From Bog-159 sp035308525 (GTDB taxonomy: Bacteria > Acidobacteriota > Terriglobia > Bryobacterales > Bryobacteraceae), in assembly GCA_035308525.1 (NCBI GenBank), contig DATGGM010000013.1, positions 1-64,000 of the forward strand: a stretch of DNA of 64,000 bases, written 5' to 3'. A program made the position numbers and the translations under genes. Positions 16,409-24,775 of the stretch are shown piece by piece; the first letter of the stretch is position 1, and each line of letters opens with the position of its first letter. The notes under the pieces are model-generated. The model ran no database searches and was not told the DNA's origin. It was given only the letters and a program-made list of their open reading frames with translations.

Positions 16409-17941
16409 ATGTTCCCCGTCCAGCCCGGGCCGCCACCAGTGCATCCCGAGCTATCGCCGCTGTCTGTGGCGCGCATGCTATGGAATTCAAAGGTGCTTAT
16501 CGGGCTAATCTGGATCGCCCTGTGCCTGCTTTCGGTGGCTGTGGTCTATACCATCCCGCCCACATACAGGGCCGAGGCGGTGATTCTGGTCGACAGCCAG
16601 AAGGTGCCGGAGCGCTACGTGGCATCCACGGTCAGCGCCGACGTGCAGGACCGCCTGGCCGCCATTTCACAGCAGATCCTGGCTTCCAGCCGCCTGCAAA
16701 GAGTCATCGATACCTACCATTTGTACGACCGCGAAAAGGCCCGTCTGTCGCAGGAAGAGATCGTGGAGATGATGCGCAAGGATACCCAGATCACGCTGGA
16801 GCGGGGCCTCAGCCAGGAGCGCACCAACGCGTTCCGCATCGCTTACCAGGGTCGCGATCCCAACACGGTTTCCAACGTAGCCAACGAAATTGGGAATCTA
16901 TTCATCGAGCAGAACCTGCGCACGCGTGAGAACCATGCGGAGGGAACCGCGGCGTTCATCGAAGAGCAATTGCAGCAGGCCAAGAAAACCCTCGGCACGC
17001 TGGAAGCCGAGTTGGAAGCCTACAAGCTCCAGCACAAGGGCGAACTGCCCGAGCAGGAAGGTTCGCTGGCCGCTTCGCTTTCACGTCTGCAGATCGAGCT
17101 GCAGGGCAATCAGGACGCCATCAACCGCGCCGGGCAATCTCACGCCCTGCTCACCAGCTCGTTGAGCATGGCGGAATCCACCGCCAAAGTGCTTGAGCGC
17201 ACCGCCGCCAGCCGTGGCGCGAACCAGGCCAATGCCGCGGCAGCGCCCAGAAACTCCGCGGCCCTGCAAGCGGAGCTGGATGCGCTCCGGCTGCGCTATA
17301 CCGTAGACCACCCCGATGTGCAGCGGCTGGAAAAACTGGTGGCCCAGGCGAAGCAGTCGGAGAAAGCCCCTCCATCTGGCGTTAAGGACGCGGCGGCCGC
17401 CAGCCAGGCTTCCGTGGATGGTGCCCCGGACCTGCTCCAGCAGCGCGAGCGCATCGCCAGCCTGCGCACGGAGCTGGCGCTGGCCAATCGCGAACTGGAG
17501 TTCCGCAACAACGAACGAAAGGAGATTCTGACCAAGATCGCCGCGCTGCAAGGCCGCATGGACGCCCTGCCGGTGCGCGAGCAGGAACTGACCGCCTTGT
17601 CGCGCGATTATGAAATCGCCAAGGCCAATTACAAGTCGCTGCTCAACAACCGCCTGGCTGCCGACATGGCCACCGACCTGGAGCGCCGCCAGCAGGGTGA
17701 AAGGTTCACGATGATCGATCCTGCCCAGCCGCCCGTGAAGCCCTCTGCTCCGGATCGCGCCACGTGGGTAGGTATAGGCTGCGCGTTGAGCCTGCTGCTG
17801 GCTCTGCTGGGTGGGCTGGCCCGCGAGATCAAACGCAATGTGCTGCTGGGTGAATGGGAACTGCCGCCGGATATCGCCATCATCGGGCGGGTAACCGCTA
17901 TCGTCCCTCCCATTCCGGCGCGCAAACCGGCGGCGACCTAG
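16409..17941 (+). CDS. Wzz/GumC-like polysaccharide chain-length determinant
   Basis: 510 residues from ATG 16409 (an upstream in-frame GTG at 16343 adds 22 unconvincing residues). A transmembrane helix (LIGLIWIALCLLSVAVVYTI) is followed by the Wzz segment PPTYRAEAVILVDSQKVPER. Next comes a long periplasmic coiled-coil stretch (about residues 170-420) and a second membrane helix near the C-terminus (GIGCALSLLLALLGGLAREI), preceded by the Pro-rich IDPAQPPVKPSAPDRA typical of the family. Such proteins set polymer length in Wzy-type exopolysaccharide export. There is no kinase domain; that is supplied in trans by the BY-kinase gene at 18914. The three genes 16409-19744 are closely spaced in one direction and form an operon. 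No glycosyltransferase, flippase, polymerase or exosortase is in the window. Confidence 0.88.
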   Translation: MFPVQPGPPPVHPELSPLSVARMLWNSKVLIGLIWIALCLLSVAVVYTIPPTYRAEAVILVDSQKVPERYVASTVSADVQDRLAAISQQILASSRLQRVIDTYHLYDREKARLSQEEIVEMMRKDTQITLERGLSQERTNAFRIAYQGRDPNTVSNVANEIGNLFIEQNLRTRENHAEGTAAFIEEQLQQAKKTLGTLEAELEAYKLQHKGELPEQEGSLAASLSRLQIELQGNQDAINRAGQSHALLTSSLSMAESTAKVLERTAASRGANQANAAAAPRNSAALQAELDALRLRYTVDHPDVQRLEKLVAQAKQSEKAPPSGVKDAAAASQASVDGAPDLLQQRERIASLRTELALANRELEFRNNERKEILTKIAALQGRMDALPVREQELTALSRDYEIAKANYKSLLNNRLAADMATDLERRQQGERFTMIDPAQPPVKPSAPDRATWVGIGCALSLLLALLGGLAREIKRNVLLGEWELPPDIAIIGRVTAIVPPIPARKPAAT

Positions 17942-17951
17942 GATTCGGGAT

Positions 17952-18917
17952 ATGTACGAAGAGTTCTTCCATCTATCCAAAGCGCCCTTCTCGATGACGC
18001 CGGATCCCGAGTTCCTGTACCTGGCGCCTACCCATCGGGAGGCGCTGGCCGGCTTGATCTTCACCGTGCTGGGCCGCCGCGGAACCGCGGTATTGACAGG
18101 CGAGGTCGGCACCGGCAAGACCACGCTGCTGCGAAAGCTGATCCAGTCGGTGCCAGACGATAAGGTCCGGTTCTGCTCGGTCTTTAGCACCAACGTGCCT
18201 CCGGCGGAGTTCCTTGAGCTGATTCTGATCGGTTTCGGATTGCCCGTGCTGGGCCTGAGCCAGGCGCAGCGCCTGCTGCGGTTTTGGGAGTTCCTGATGA
18301 CTTGCGACCAGGAAGGCAAAACCGCCGTGCTGCTGGTCGACGAGGCCCACAAACTCTCCGCCGAATTGCTCGAAGAAGTGCGGCTGCTGATGAATTTCGA
18401 GACCGCCGAGCGCAAACTATTACAGGTCGTGCTGGCGGGCCAGAACGAGCTGCGCGACCTGATGCGGCGCGAAGATCTCCGGCAATTGCGCCAGCGTGTC
18501 TCAGTGCGGCTGGACATTGTCCCGCTGCTGCCCGCGGAGGTCGCCCAGTATATGCGCCATCGCTGGCGCCAGGGCGGCGGCAATGGCAATTTCCCGTTCG
18601 ATTCCGACGCCGTGGATCTGGTGGCGCGCGCGTCGCAGGGCATCCCGCGCGTGACGAACGCCATTTGCGACATCGCCCTGCTGCGGGCCTACACCTCGGA
18701 AAGCGCTTTTATCGGCCGGGATACGATCCGTGAAGCCATGAGCGTGCTCGAGTTGAGCGAGCCGCTGCTCGAAATGGCCGAAACGCCCCTGCCAGTGGCC
18801 GCCGGGCAGCCCGCCAGCGACGCGCAGCCCATCCCGCTGCTCAGAACCGCGGCCCCCGGTGTGCCGCGGCAATCTTGGTGGAATGGAGTATTCTCCGCGG
18901 GCAGGAGCAGAGCATGA
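17952..18917 (+). CDS. ExeA/GspA-like AAA ATPase (exosortase-locus type)
   Basis: 321 residues. The N-terminal MYEEFFHLSKAPFSMTPDPE with LYLAPTHREAL is the hallmark of the ExeA-like ATPases that occur in exopolysaccharide/exosortase loci. Walker A is GEVGTGKTTL (about residue 52) and Walker B is AVLLVDEAHKL (about 125). The C-terminal part includes the winged-helix-like lid region ending in a Pro-rich tail. Its role in these loci is thought to be assembly or regulation at the membrane, but is not settled. It starts 10 bp after the Wzz-like stop and its own stop overlaps the BY-kinase start (ATGA), showing translational coupling. Confidence 0.88.
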   Translation: MYEEFFHLSKAPFSMTPDPEFLYLAPTHREALAGLIFTVLGRRGTAVLTGEVGTGKTTLLRKLIQSVPDDKVRFCSVFSTNVPPAEFLELILIGFGLPVLGLSQAQRLLRFWEFLMTCDQEGKTAVLLVDEAHKLSAELLEEVRLLMNFETAERKLLQVVLAGQNELRDLMRREDLRQLRQRVSVRLDIVPLLPAEVAQYMRHRWRQGGGNGNFPFDSDAVDLVARASQGIPRVTNAICDIALLRAYTSESAFIGRDTIREAMSVLELSEPLLEMAETPLPVAAGQPASDAQPIPLLRTAAPGVPRQSWWNGVFSAGRSRA

Positions 18918-19744
18918 GCACCATCTTCCAGGCTCTCGATTCAAGAACCGGGTTGATCCCCGAGCGGCCTGCCGCACCGGCCGCCGCCGCGCAACCCGCC
19001 GGGCTGGACAATCCGGAAACGCGCATCCGTACGCTGGCCATCCAGCTTGCGCAGGCTTCTCCCTTGCTGCCGTACGACGGCACCAACGCGCGCGCCGGCG
19101 AGCAATACCGCACCGTGCGCACTAATCTCCTGCAGCATCCCGACGCGCCGCGGGTGCTGGTGGTCTCCAGCTCCGGCCCCGGAGACGGCAAGACCCTCTC
19201 GGCGGTGAATACCGCGGGGGCTTTGGCCATCAAGGGTGAGACCACCGTTCTGCTGATGGATGCGGATCTGCGAAATCCCAGCCTGGCCCGTACCCTGGGG
19301 CTACCGGAAAGCCCGGGCCTGGCGGACATCCTGATGGGCGATTGCGCCATCGAGGATGCCATCATCCGCACCGCGCAGTTTCCGAATTTGTATATTCTTC
19401 CCGCCGGCAAGGCCCGCCGCAACCCCGCCGAACTGCTGGATTCGGCCCGCTGGCGGCAGGTGTGCGGCGTTGTGCGGAACAGCTTCCGCTTCGTGCTCAT
19501 CGACACGCCGCCCATCGCCGCGGTGACCGATTACGATGTGGTGCAGGCCGTGGCCGATGGCGTCATCTTCGTGGTGCGGCCGAATCATTCGGATCGCAAC
19601 CTGTGCCTGGCCGCCCTGCACAAGGTCAATGCCACCGGCAAGCTGACCGGCGTCCTGGTGAATTGCGCCGAGAACTGGTTTCTCCACAAGCGCTACGGAC
19701 GCTATCCGTACCCCTACCCCGTGGTTTACCAGAGCAAGACCTAG
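18914..19744 (+). CDS. BY-kinase (CpsD/EpsG-like tyrosine autokinase)
   Basis: 276 residues from ATG 18914, with AGGAG at 18903-18907. The N-terminal MSTIFQALDSRTG resembles the opening of XrtA-associated kinases. RAGEQYRTVRTNLL is the usual segment before the ATPase core. Walker A reads SSGPGDGKTLSAVN, with Asp where CpsD has Glu; Walker A' is VLLMDADLRNP and Walker B is FVLIDTPP. The C-terminus carries a tyrosine cluster (KRYGRYPYPYPVVYQ) that would be the autophosphorylation site. BY-kinases phosphorylate themselves in trans and control Wzz-type copolymerases; the partner is the protein encoded at 16409. The gene ends the operon, convergent with the gene at 19753 after 8 bp. Confidence 0.9.
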   Translation: MSTIFQALDSRTGLIPERPAAPAAAAQPAGLDNPETRIRTLAIQLAQASPLLPYDGTNARAGEQYRTVRTNLLQHPDAPRVLVVSSSGPGDGKTLSAVNTAGALAIKGETTVLLMDADLRNPSLARTLGLPESPGLADILMGDCAIEDAIIRTAQFPNLYILPAGKARRNPAELLDSARWRQVCGVVRNSFRFVLIDTPPIAAVTDYDVVQAVADGVIFVVRPNHSDRNLCLAALHKVNATGKLTGVLVNCAENWFLHKRYGRYPYPYPVVYQSKT

Positions 19745-19752
19745 CCGCGGCG

Positions 19753-20742
19753 TTACGGGCAGCGGAAGACGAATTCCAAAGAGACACGGGTAGGCAATGG
19801 TGTTCCGCGCACGAAACGCCAATCGAGTGCCGCCTCCTTGGCCGCCGGGGCCAGCAACGGATGGCCGGCGATTACCGTGACCCGTTCCGTTTTGCCGGTG
19901 GTGGAATTCACGGCCAGTTCCAGCTCCACGGTTCCGCTCATGCGCGCCTGCCTCGCCAAAGGCGGGTACGGCGGCTCGACATAGCGATCGAAGTGCAGTT
20001 GATCGGCATTCTTCACATGCACGCTGTGCCCGGGGGCATCCGCCCCGGAACGCAGCATCGCAACATCGTCTTTAAAGGACCGTGGCGCAAACCCGGCGTC
20101 GAACTTTCCGGATTTCAGGCCGGCGAGGATCGCTTCGCCGGCCGGCTCCAGCCTCGCGGCCATTTCGGCCGGGACCACATCGATGGACGGAAAACTTCCG
20201 AAGGCTTGCGTCCCGATTGCGCTTTCCAATGCCCAAAGCGCGGCGATTTTCGGCTGCTGCCGTTTCAGGCCGGCCATGTCGACTGTCCAGTCGCCCGGCA
20301 GACGGACGACGTTGGTGTCGGTTCCGCATTTCGCGGCGATAGAGAAATGATCGCCCGCGAATGCCCTTGTTCCCCGAGTGTCGGGGAACTTCTGGAGAGT
20401 ACGGCTCAACGACCACGGATCGATCGCGCAGAGATTCACGCCGCCGGTGATCGATGCCAGTGAGGCGTGTTGCAGGCGCGCGGACGCGGTGACGATCCTG
20501 GCTGCCTCCCCGCAATCGACACTGAAGGGGATCACGCGAATGTAACGCACGAGCACATCGCCGCCGTCCGGTCTGACTTCGAGGACGGAGTGGTGCCAGC
20601 CGGGCGCCGCATCGCTGAACCCTATGGAGACGATGTAGAATTCGGAAGCGTCCGGAAGCCATGCGGACCAGCCTGCGCCGGTCACCGAAACCACGCCGAT
20701 GAAGGCGGCCATGAGACGGTTTGCACGACATCCTGGCATCAT
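19753..20742 (-). CDS. Protein with C-terminal TonB-like domain
   Basis: 329 residues. One hydrophobic N-terminal segment (LMAAFIGVVSVTGAGWSAWL) is followed by about 200 residues without a recognised domain. A C-terminal TonB fold (about 245-329) contains EPPYPPLARQARMSGTVELE, VTVIAGHPLLAPAAKEAALD and VSLEFVFRCP. Unlike classic TonB it lacks an obvious Pro-rich periplasm-spanning linker, so energy transduction to receptors is uncertain; acidobacterial genomes have many such orphan TonB-C proteins. Its ATG directly abuts the TAG of the SRPBCC gene upstream, so the two are cotranscribed and probably coupled. Confidence 0.75.
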   Translation of the reverse strand: MMPGCRANRLMAAFIGVVSVTGAGWSAWLPDASEFYIVSIGFSDAAPGWHHSVLEVRPDGGDVLVRYIRVIPFSVDCGEAARIVTASARLQHASLASITGGVNLCAIDPWSLSRTLQKFPDTRGTRAFAGDHFSIAAKCGTDTNVVRLPGDWTVDMAGLKRQQPKIAALWALESAIGTQAFGSFPSIDVVPAEMAARLEPAGEAILAGLKSGKFDAGFAPRSFKDDVAMLRSGADAPGHSVHVKNADQLHFDRYVEPPYPPLARQARMSGTVELELAVNSTTGKTERVTVIAGHPLLAPAAKEAALDWRFVRGTPLPTRVSLEFVFRCP

Positions 20743-21276
20743 CTATTTCGCGGCCGCGGCGCCGTGCTCGATATAGTTCTTCAGCCGCGTCAACTGATCC
20801 TTCAGGACCGAATCGACCGGCGCTGCCCAGGTATTCATGCCCGCGGGCTGATAGCCGGCTACCGCATACGTGAAGTTCAGCGTGGCGCCGCCCTCGGCTG
20901 CCTCCAGTTGAAACTTCATATTCCCGCTGGCCGCCACCGATTGCAGCGGACCCAGCGCGCCGGTGAGGCCGATGGACCTGCCGGGCATCAGCGAGACCAC
21001 TTCCATGTGGCGGAACACCCCCCCGTTCGGCAGCTTTTCGCAGAAGCAGCCCATGGCCTTCTCGTCAATGCTCAGATTGTGCGCGTCTCCCGAGAACGTG
21101 TGCCCGGAACTCCACCAGTCTCCGACATTGTGGATGATCTTCCGGTACACCTCGTCGGGCGCCGCCTGGATATTCACCGTGATCTTGACGGTGAATCCGC
21201 TGCTCGATGAATCTGCCACCTCGGCGCGCGCGTGCATCGCAAAAGCCATCAGGACAGCCAGTGCGAAAGTCTTCAT
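20743..21276 (-). CDS. Exported SRPBCC (START/Bet v1-like) domain protein
   Basis: 177 residues from the ATG at 21276, which has a good SD (AAGGAG, 6 nt away) and opens a signal peptide (MKTFALAVLMAFAMHARAEV). The longer frame upstream overlaps the divergent esterase promoter and is rejected. The body (FTVKITVNIQAAPDEVYRKI, VGDWWSSGHTFSGDA, and a closing helix VLKDQLTRLKNYIEHG) fits the SRPBCC helix-grip fold that binds hydrophobic ligands in a deep cavity. Ligand unknown. It leads a two-gene unit with the TonB-like gene and is divergent from the carboxylesterase. Confidence 0.78.
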   Translation of the reverse strand: MKTFALAVLMAFAMHARAEVADSSSSGFTVKITVNIQAAPDEVYRKIIHNVGDWWSSGHTFSGDAHNLSIDEKAMGCFCEKLPNGGVFRHMEVVSLMPGRSIGLTGALGPLQSVAASGNMKFQLEAAEGGATLNFTYAVAGYQPAGMNTWAAPVDSVLKDQLTRLKNYIEHGAAAAK

Positions 21277-21324
21277 AAATGCTCCTTCAGTTGAGTAGAA
21301 CACAACCGCCGGCAACCAGCGCGT

Positions 21325-21330
21325 TACAGT
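21325..21330 (+). promoter_or_regulatory. -10-like hexamer of the carboxylesterase gene
   Basis: TACAGT ends 7 nt before ATG 21338 (ATTATCC between) and no Shine-Dalgarno is present, which predicts transcription starting at or next to the ATG. Confidence 0.45.
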
Positions 21331-21337
21331 ATTATCC

Positions 21338-22867
21338 ATGCCCTCCAAGCTGATCCTCATTCTGGCTGCCGCCACGCTGCTGCCGGCCTCTGTGCCGGAT
21401 ACCGTCCGCGTGGACACCGGGCGCGTCCGAGGCGCCGCTCACAACGGCGTGACTGCGTTCAAAGGCATCCCCTTCGCCGCGCCTCCGGTGGGCACGCTGC
21501 GATGGAAAGCGCCCCTGCCGGCTCCGGACTGGAAGGGCGTGCGCGATGCCCTGGAGTTCGGCCCCCGCTGCATGCAGGGGAATATTTATAACGACATGAT
21601 TTTCCGCGACAAGGGGCCCAGCGAAGACTGCCTCTATCTGAACGTATGGACGCCCGCCGCCTCACCCAAAGCCCGCCTGCCGGTGATGGTCTGGATCTAC
21701 GGTGGAGGCTTCGCCGCGGGCGCAACTTCCGAACCTCGCCAGGATGGCGGGAATCTGGCCAAGAAGGGCGTGGTGGTGGTCAGCATGAACTACCGCCTGG
21801 GACTGTTCGGCTTCTTCGCGCACGCGGACCTGGCGAAGGAGTCCGGCAAGGGCTCCTCAGGCAACTACGGCCTGCTCGACCAGGTGGCCGCCTTGCAGTG
21901 GGTGCATCGCAACGTCGACCGCTTCGGCGGCGATCCGGCGCAAGTCACCATCTTCGGTGAATCGGCCGGCTCGTTCTCGGTCAGTGCGCTGATGGCGTCG
22001 CCCCTGGCGCAGGGCCTGTTCCAACGCGCCATCGGCGAGAGCGGTGCGTTTTTCAGCACCGTGCTCAACCTGAAGAGGCTGGCCGAAAGCGAAGAAGCGG
22101 ACGCCAAGTTCGCCGATTCCATCGGCGCGCACTCGCTCGATGAATTGCGTGCCAAGCCGGCCGCGGACCTTCTGGCCGCCGCCACCAGGCAGGGCGCTAT
22201 CCGCTTTGCGCCGAATGTTGACGGATACTTTCTGCCGCAAACCGTGCGCGAGATTTTCGCCGCTGGCAAGCAGAGCCACGTGCCGCTGCTGGCCGGCTGG
22301 AATCGCGACGAAGGCGGCTATCGAGGCATCTTCGGCAAGGACGATCCTACCGCCGCGAACTACGAAGCATTCGCAAAGAAGCGCTTCGCCGGCAAGGCCG
22401 GCGAGTTTCTGAAGCTATATCCCGGCGCCAGCGACGAGCAGGCCAAACGGTCCGCGCAGGACCTCGCGGGAGACCAGTTCATCGCCTTCTCCACCTGGAA
22501 ATGGCTGGAGATGCAGGGCGCCACGGGCGGCTCCCGGCTCTACCGTTATGAATTCGACGATGCCCCGCCCACACCGGCGAACGGCGAGGAGCATGGCGCG
22601 TACCATTCCGCGGAGATCGAATTCGTGTTTGGCGCGTTGGCCTCCAAGGACCTGCCCTGGCGGCCGGAAGACAAGGCGCTCTCCGATCTGTTGTCCACTT
22701 ACTGGTCTAACTTCGCCAAGAAGGGTGATCCCAACGGCGCCGGCCTGCCCGAATGGCCCGTGTACAGCAGCCAGAACCAGTATCAAGTGATGCATCTGGA
22801 CGCCACCTCGCACGCCGCTCCCGACGACCGCCGCGCCCGCTACGAATTCCTCGATCAACTGAAATGA
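21338..22867 (+). CDS. Secreted type-B carboxylesterase
   Basis: 509 residues with a signal peptide (LILILAAATLLPASVPD). It has the full carboxylesterase family layout: FKGIPFAAPPVGTLRWK near the N-terminus, EDCLYLNVWTP, the oxyanion region VWIYGGGFAAG, the nucleophile elbow FGESAGSFSV (Ser209), LLAGWNRDEG supplying the acid, and AYHSAEIEFVFG with the catalytic His. It hydrolyses carboxylic esters; substrate not predictable. Its stop overlaps the start of the CE15-like gene (ATGA at 22864), and a sugar-isomerase gene follows, so the esterases probably act on acylated plant-derived saccharides, by inference from context. Confidence 0.93.
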   Translation: MPSKLILILAAATLLPASVPDTVRVDTGRVRGAAHNGVTAFKGIPFAAPPVGTLRWKAPLPAPDWKGVRDALEFGPRCMQGNIYNDMIFRDKGPSEDCLYLNVWTPAASPKARLPVMVWIYGGGFAAGATSEPRQDGGNLAKKGVVVVSMNYRLGLFGFFAHADLAKESGKGSSGNYGLLDQVAALQWVHRNVDRFGGDPAQVTIFGESAGSFSVSALMASPLAQGLFQRAIGESGAFFSTVLNLKRLAESEEADAKFADSIGAHSLDELRAKPAADLLAAATRQGAIRFAPNVDGYFLPQTVREIFAAGKQSHVPLLAGWNRDEGGYRGIFGKDDPTAANYEAFAKKRFAGKAGEFLKLYPGASDEQAKRSAQDLAGDQFIAFSTWKWLEMQGATGGSRLYRYEFDDAPPTPANGEEHGAYHSAEIEFVFGALASKDLPWRPEDKALSDLLSTYWSNFAKKGDPNGAGLPEWPVYSSQNQYQVMHLDATSHAAPDDRRARYEFLDQLK

Positions 22868-23871
22868 AATGTTCCCGGAGAGCGGCGGTGGCGGCGCCGG
22901 CGCTGATGGCGGCCACGCTGGCCATTTGTCCGGTGCGGGCCGATGACGTCCGCTTGAAAGACTGGACCGAACACCGCCGCCCGGAACTCATCCGGCTATT
23001 CGAAGAGTATGTCTTTGGGCGAACCATGATCGGCCGTCCTAAAGAAATGCCTTGGGACGTGGTTGCGGAAGACCGGCACGCGATGGGCGGAAGGGCCATC
23101 ACCAAAACCATCAAGCTCTATTTCAGCGCCAGAAAAGACGGTCCCGTCCTGGAGCTAAGCCTCACCCTGCCTCTATCGAACAAGCCCGTGCCGCTATTTC
23201 TGATCGCCGGCAACGCCCGATTCAACCCGGCGCCCGTCCTGGACCGCGGCTACGGTATCATGGCGTGCCGGGTCGATCAGATCCAACCGGACGACGCAAA
23301 CGGATATGCCAAGAGCATCCGCGCCTACTTCGCGCCTCCCGGACAGACCGAGCCAGGCGAGTTGGAATGGGGAGCCATCGGCGCATGGGCCTGGGGCATG
23401 CGCCGGGCGATGGATTACATCGAGGGCGACACAGACATCGACGCCAAAAAGGTGAGCATCAGCGGAACGTTCCGCTACGCCAGGGTGGTGCTGTGGGCCG
23501 CCGCGCAGGACCCGCGCTTCGCCGTCATATTTGCACAGGAGGTTGCCGGCAAAGGCATCCTCGACATGGTGAATGGCAAGAACGGCTATTGGTTCGACAG
23601 GAAGCTGAAAAACTATGCGGGCGATCCGGACAAGCTGCCCATCCATTGGCCCGACCTGGTGTCTCTGCAGGCGCCCCGGCCGGTCTATCTGAGCGCCAGG
23701 GAAATCGCGGCGTCCCAGGACGGGGGCCGGATTTATGAGCTCTTTGGTAAGACGGGCGTGGGTGACCTGATCGCCTCGCATGCATGGGACGGCGAATTCG
23801 GCCAGAGCAAAGCCGATTGGGAACATTACCTCGACTTCGCCGGCCGGCACCTCGGTATCGGCAAAAAATGA
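22864..23871 (+). CDS. Glucuronoyl-esterase-like (CE15-type) alpha/beta hydrolase, apparently catalytically dead
   Basis: 335 residues from ATG 22864, with signal MKCSRRAAVAAPALMAATLA. Sequences typical of CE15-type acetylxylan/glucuronoyl esterases are present: RRPELIRLFEEYVFGRTM, WGAIGAWAWGMRRAMDYIEG, WAAAQDPRFAVIFAQE, LVSLQAPRPVYLS and ADWEHYLDFAGRHLG. The nucleophile elbow, normally GHSRxGK in the family, reads GTFRYAR here (residues 201-207), so the serine is Phe203. The catalytic His, expected in a GKHDVxxYDW-like segment, is replaced: the aligned stretch is GEFGQSKADW, putting Phe312 there. The region between QE and WFD is also shorter than usual. The frame is intact and translationally coupled to the carboxylesterase, so this is a candidate pseudoenzyme or binding protein rather than a decaying gene; the alignment is from memory. 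Confidence 0.75.
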   Translation: MKCSRRAAVAAPALMAATLAICPVRADDVRLKDWTEHRRPELIRLFEEYVFGRTMIGRPKEMPWDVVAEDRHAMGGRAITKTIKLYFSARKDGPVLELSLTLPLSNKPVPLFLIAGNARFNPAPVLDRGYGIMACRVDQIQPDDANGYAKSIRAYFAPPGQTEPGELEWGAIGAWAWGMRRAMDYIEGDTDIDAKKVSISGTFRYARVVLWAAAQDPRFAVIFAQEVAGKGILDMVNGKNGYWFDRKLKNYAGDPDKLPIHWPDLVSLQAPRPVYLSAREIAASQDGGRIYELFGKTGVGDLIASHAWDGEFGQSKADWEHYLDFAGRHLGIGKK

Positions 23872-23884
23872 CTACGATGGAGAG

Positions 23885-24730
23885 ATGCAATCTATCTCCC
23901 GCCGTTCGCTGCTCACCGCCGCCGCGGCATCCGCTGCTTCGCTCTACGCGCGGGCCATCCCGGCCGTAGGCGTGCAACTCTACACCGTCCGCCGCGTCCT
24001 GCCCAAGAAGCCGCTCGAAACCTTGCGCGCCATCGAAGAGATCGGCTATCGCGAGGTGGAATGCACGGCCGATCATCTCGACGACATCTGGCCTATGCTG
24101 AAGCAGACCTCGCTGAAGCCTGTGAGCGTCCACATGAATGAGGACTTCTTCATCCACCACCCCGAGAAACTGCCGGCGGCGCTCGAAGACGCCAAAAAGC
24201 ACGGTTTCGAATACGTGGTGTGTCCGTGGATCGAGCCTCGCGACCGCGGCGGCGTCGAGATGATTCGCAAGCTGGGCGCCACGCTCAACACCGCCGGCGA
24301 ACAATGCCGCAAATCCGGTATGCGGCTTTGCTATCACAATCACGCCTTCGAATACCGGCCCACGCCGGAGGGCCGGCTGCTCGACGTGCTGCTGAAGTCC
24401 ACCGATCCGAGCCTGGTGAGCCTGGAACTGGATGTGATGTGGGCGCGCGTGGCAGGCACCGATCCGGTCAGCGTCCTGAAACAGTACGGCGACCGCATCC
24501 CGCTGGTGCATCTGAAGAACGTAGCCCGGGGCACCCAGGAGCGCTTTAACGAGGAGATCCCGGCGGCCGCATTTCATGATCTGAGCGACGGCGCCGTGGA
24601 TATACCCGCGGTGCTGCAGGCCGCCAAGGCTGCGGGCGTGAAGCACTACTTCGTGGAACAGGACGAAACACCGGGCGATCCGCTGGACTCGCTGCGTAAG
24701 AGCTTCAAGTACCTGGAAAGCTTGAGTTAA
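23885..24730 (+). CDS. Sugar phosphate isomerase/epimerase (xylose-isomerase-like TIM barrel)
   Basis: 281 residues from ATG 23885. The N-terminus SISRRSLLTAAAASAASLYA is a Tat-like signal (SRRSLL), so the protein is predicted to be exported. The barrel begins VGVQLYTVRRVLPKKPLETL, and characteristic metal-site strands include RLCYHNHAFEY, SLELDVMW and VPLVHLKN-like (IPLVHLKNVARG), ending HYFVEQDETPGDPLDSL. These supply the Glu/Asp/His ligands of the AP-endonuclease-2 superfamily. It is 13 bp downstream of the CE15-like gene in the same direction. Exported members of this family are common in Acidobacteria and are generally of unknown substrate. Confidence 0.88.
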   Translation: MQSISRRSLLTAAAASAASLYARAIPAVGVQLYTVRRVLPKKPLETLRAIEEIGYREVECTADHLDDIWPMLKQTSLKPVSVHMNEDFFIHHPEKLPAALEDAKKHGFEYVVCPWIEPRDRGGVEMIRKLGATLNTAGEQCRKSGMRLCYHNHAFEYRPTPEGRLLDVLLKSTDPSLVSLELDVMWARVAGTDPVSVLKQYGDRIPLVHLKNVARGTQERFNEEIPAAAFHDLSDGAVDIPAVLQAAKAAGVKHYFVEQDETPGDPLDSLRKSFKYLESLS

Positions 24731-24775
24731 ACGCCGGGCCGAAACGCAGCCGCGCCGGCATCCGTCTACGGTTTA

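Noticed and set aside
17939..17944. TAGGAT 7 nt before the ATPase start at 17952, resembling the leaderless pattern
   Set aside because: It includes the stop codon of the upstream gene in a tight operon; coincidence is more likely, so it was not counted in the promoter pattern.
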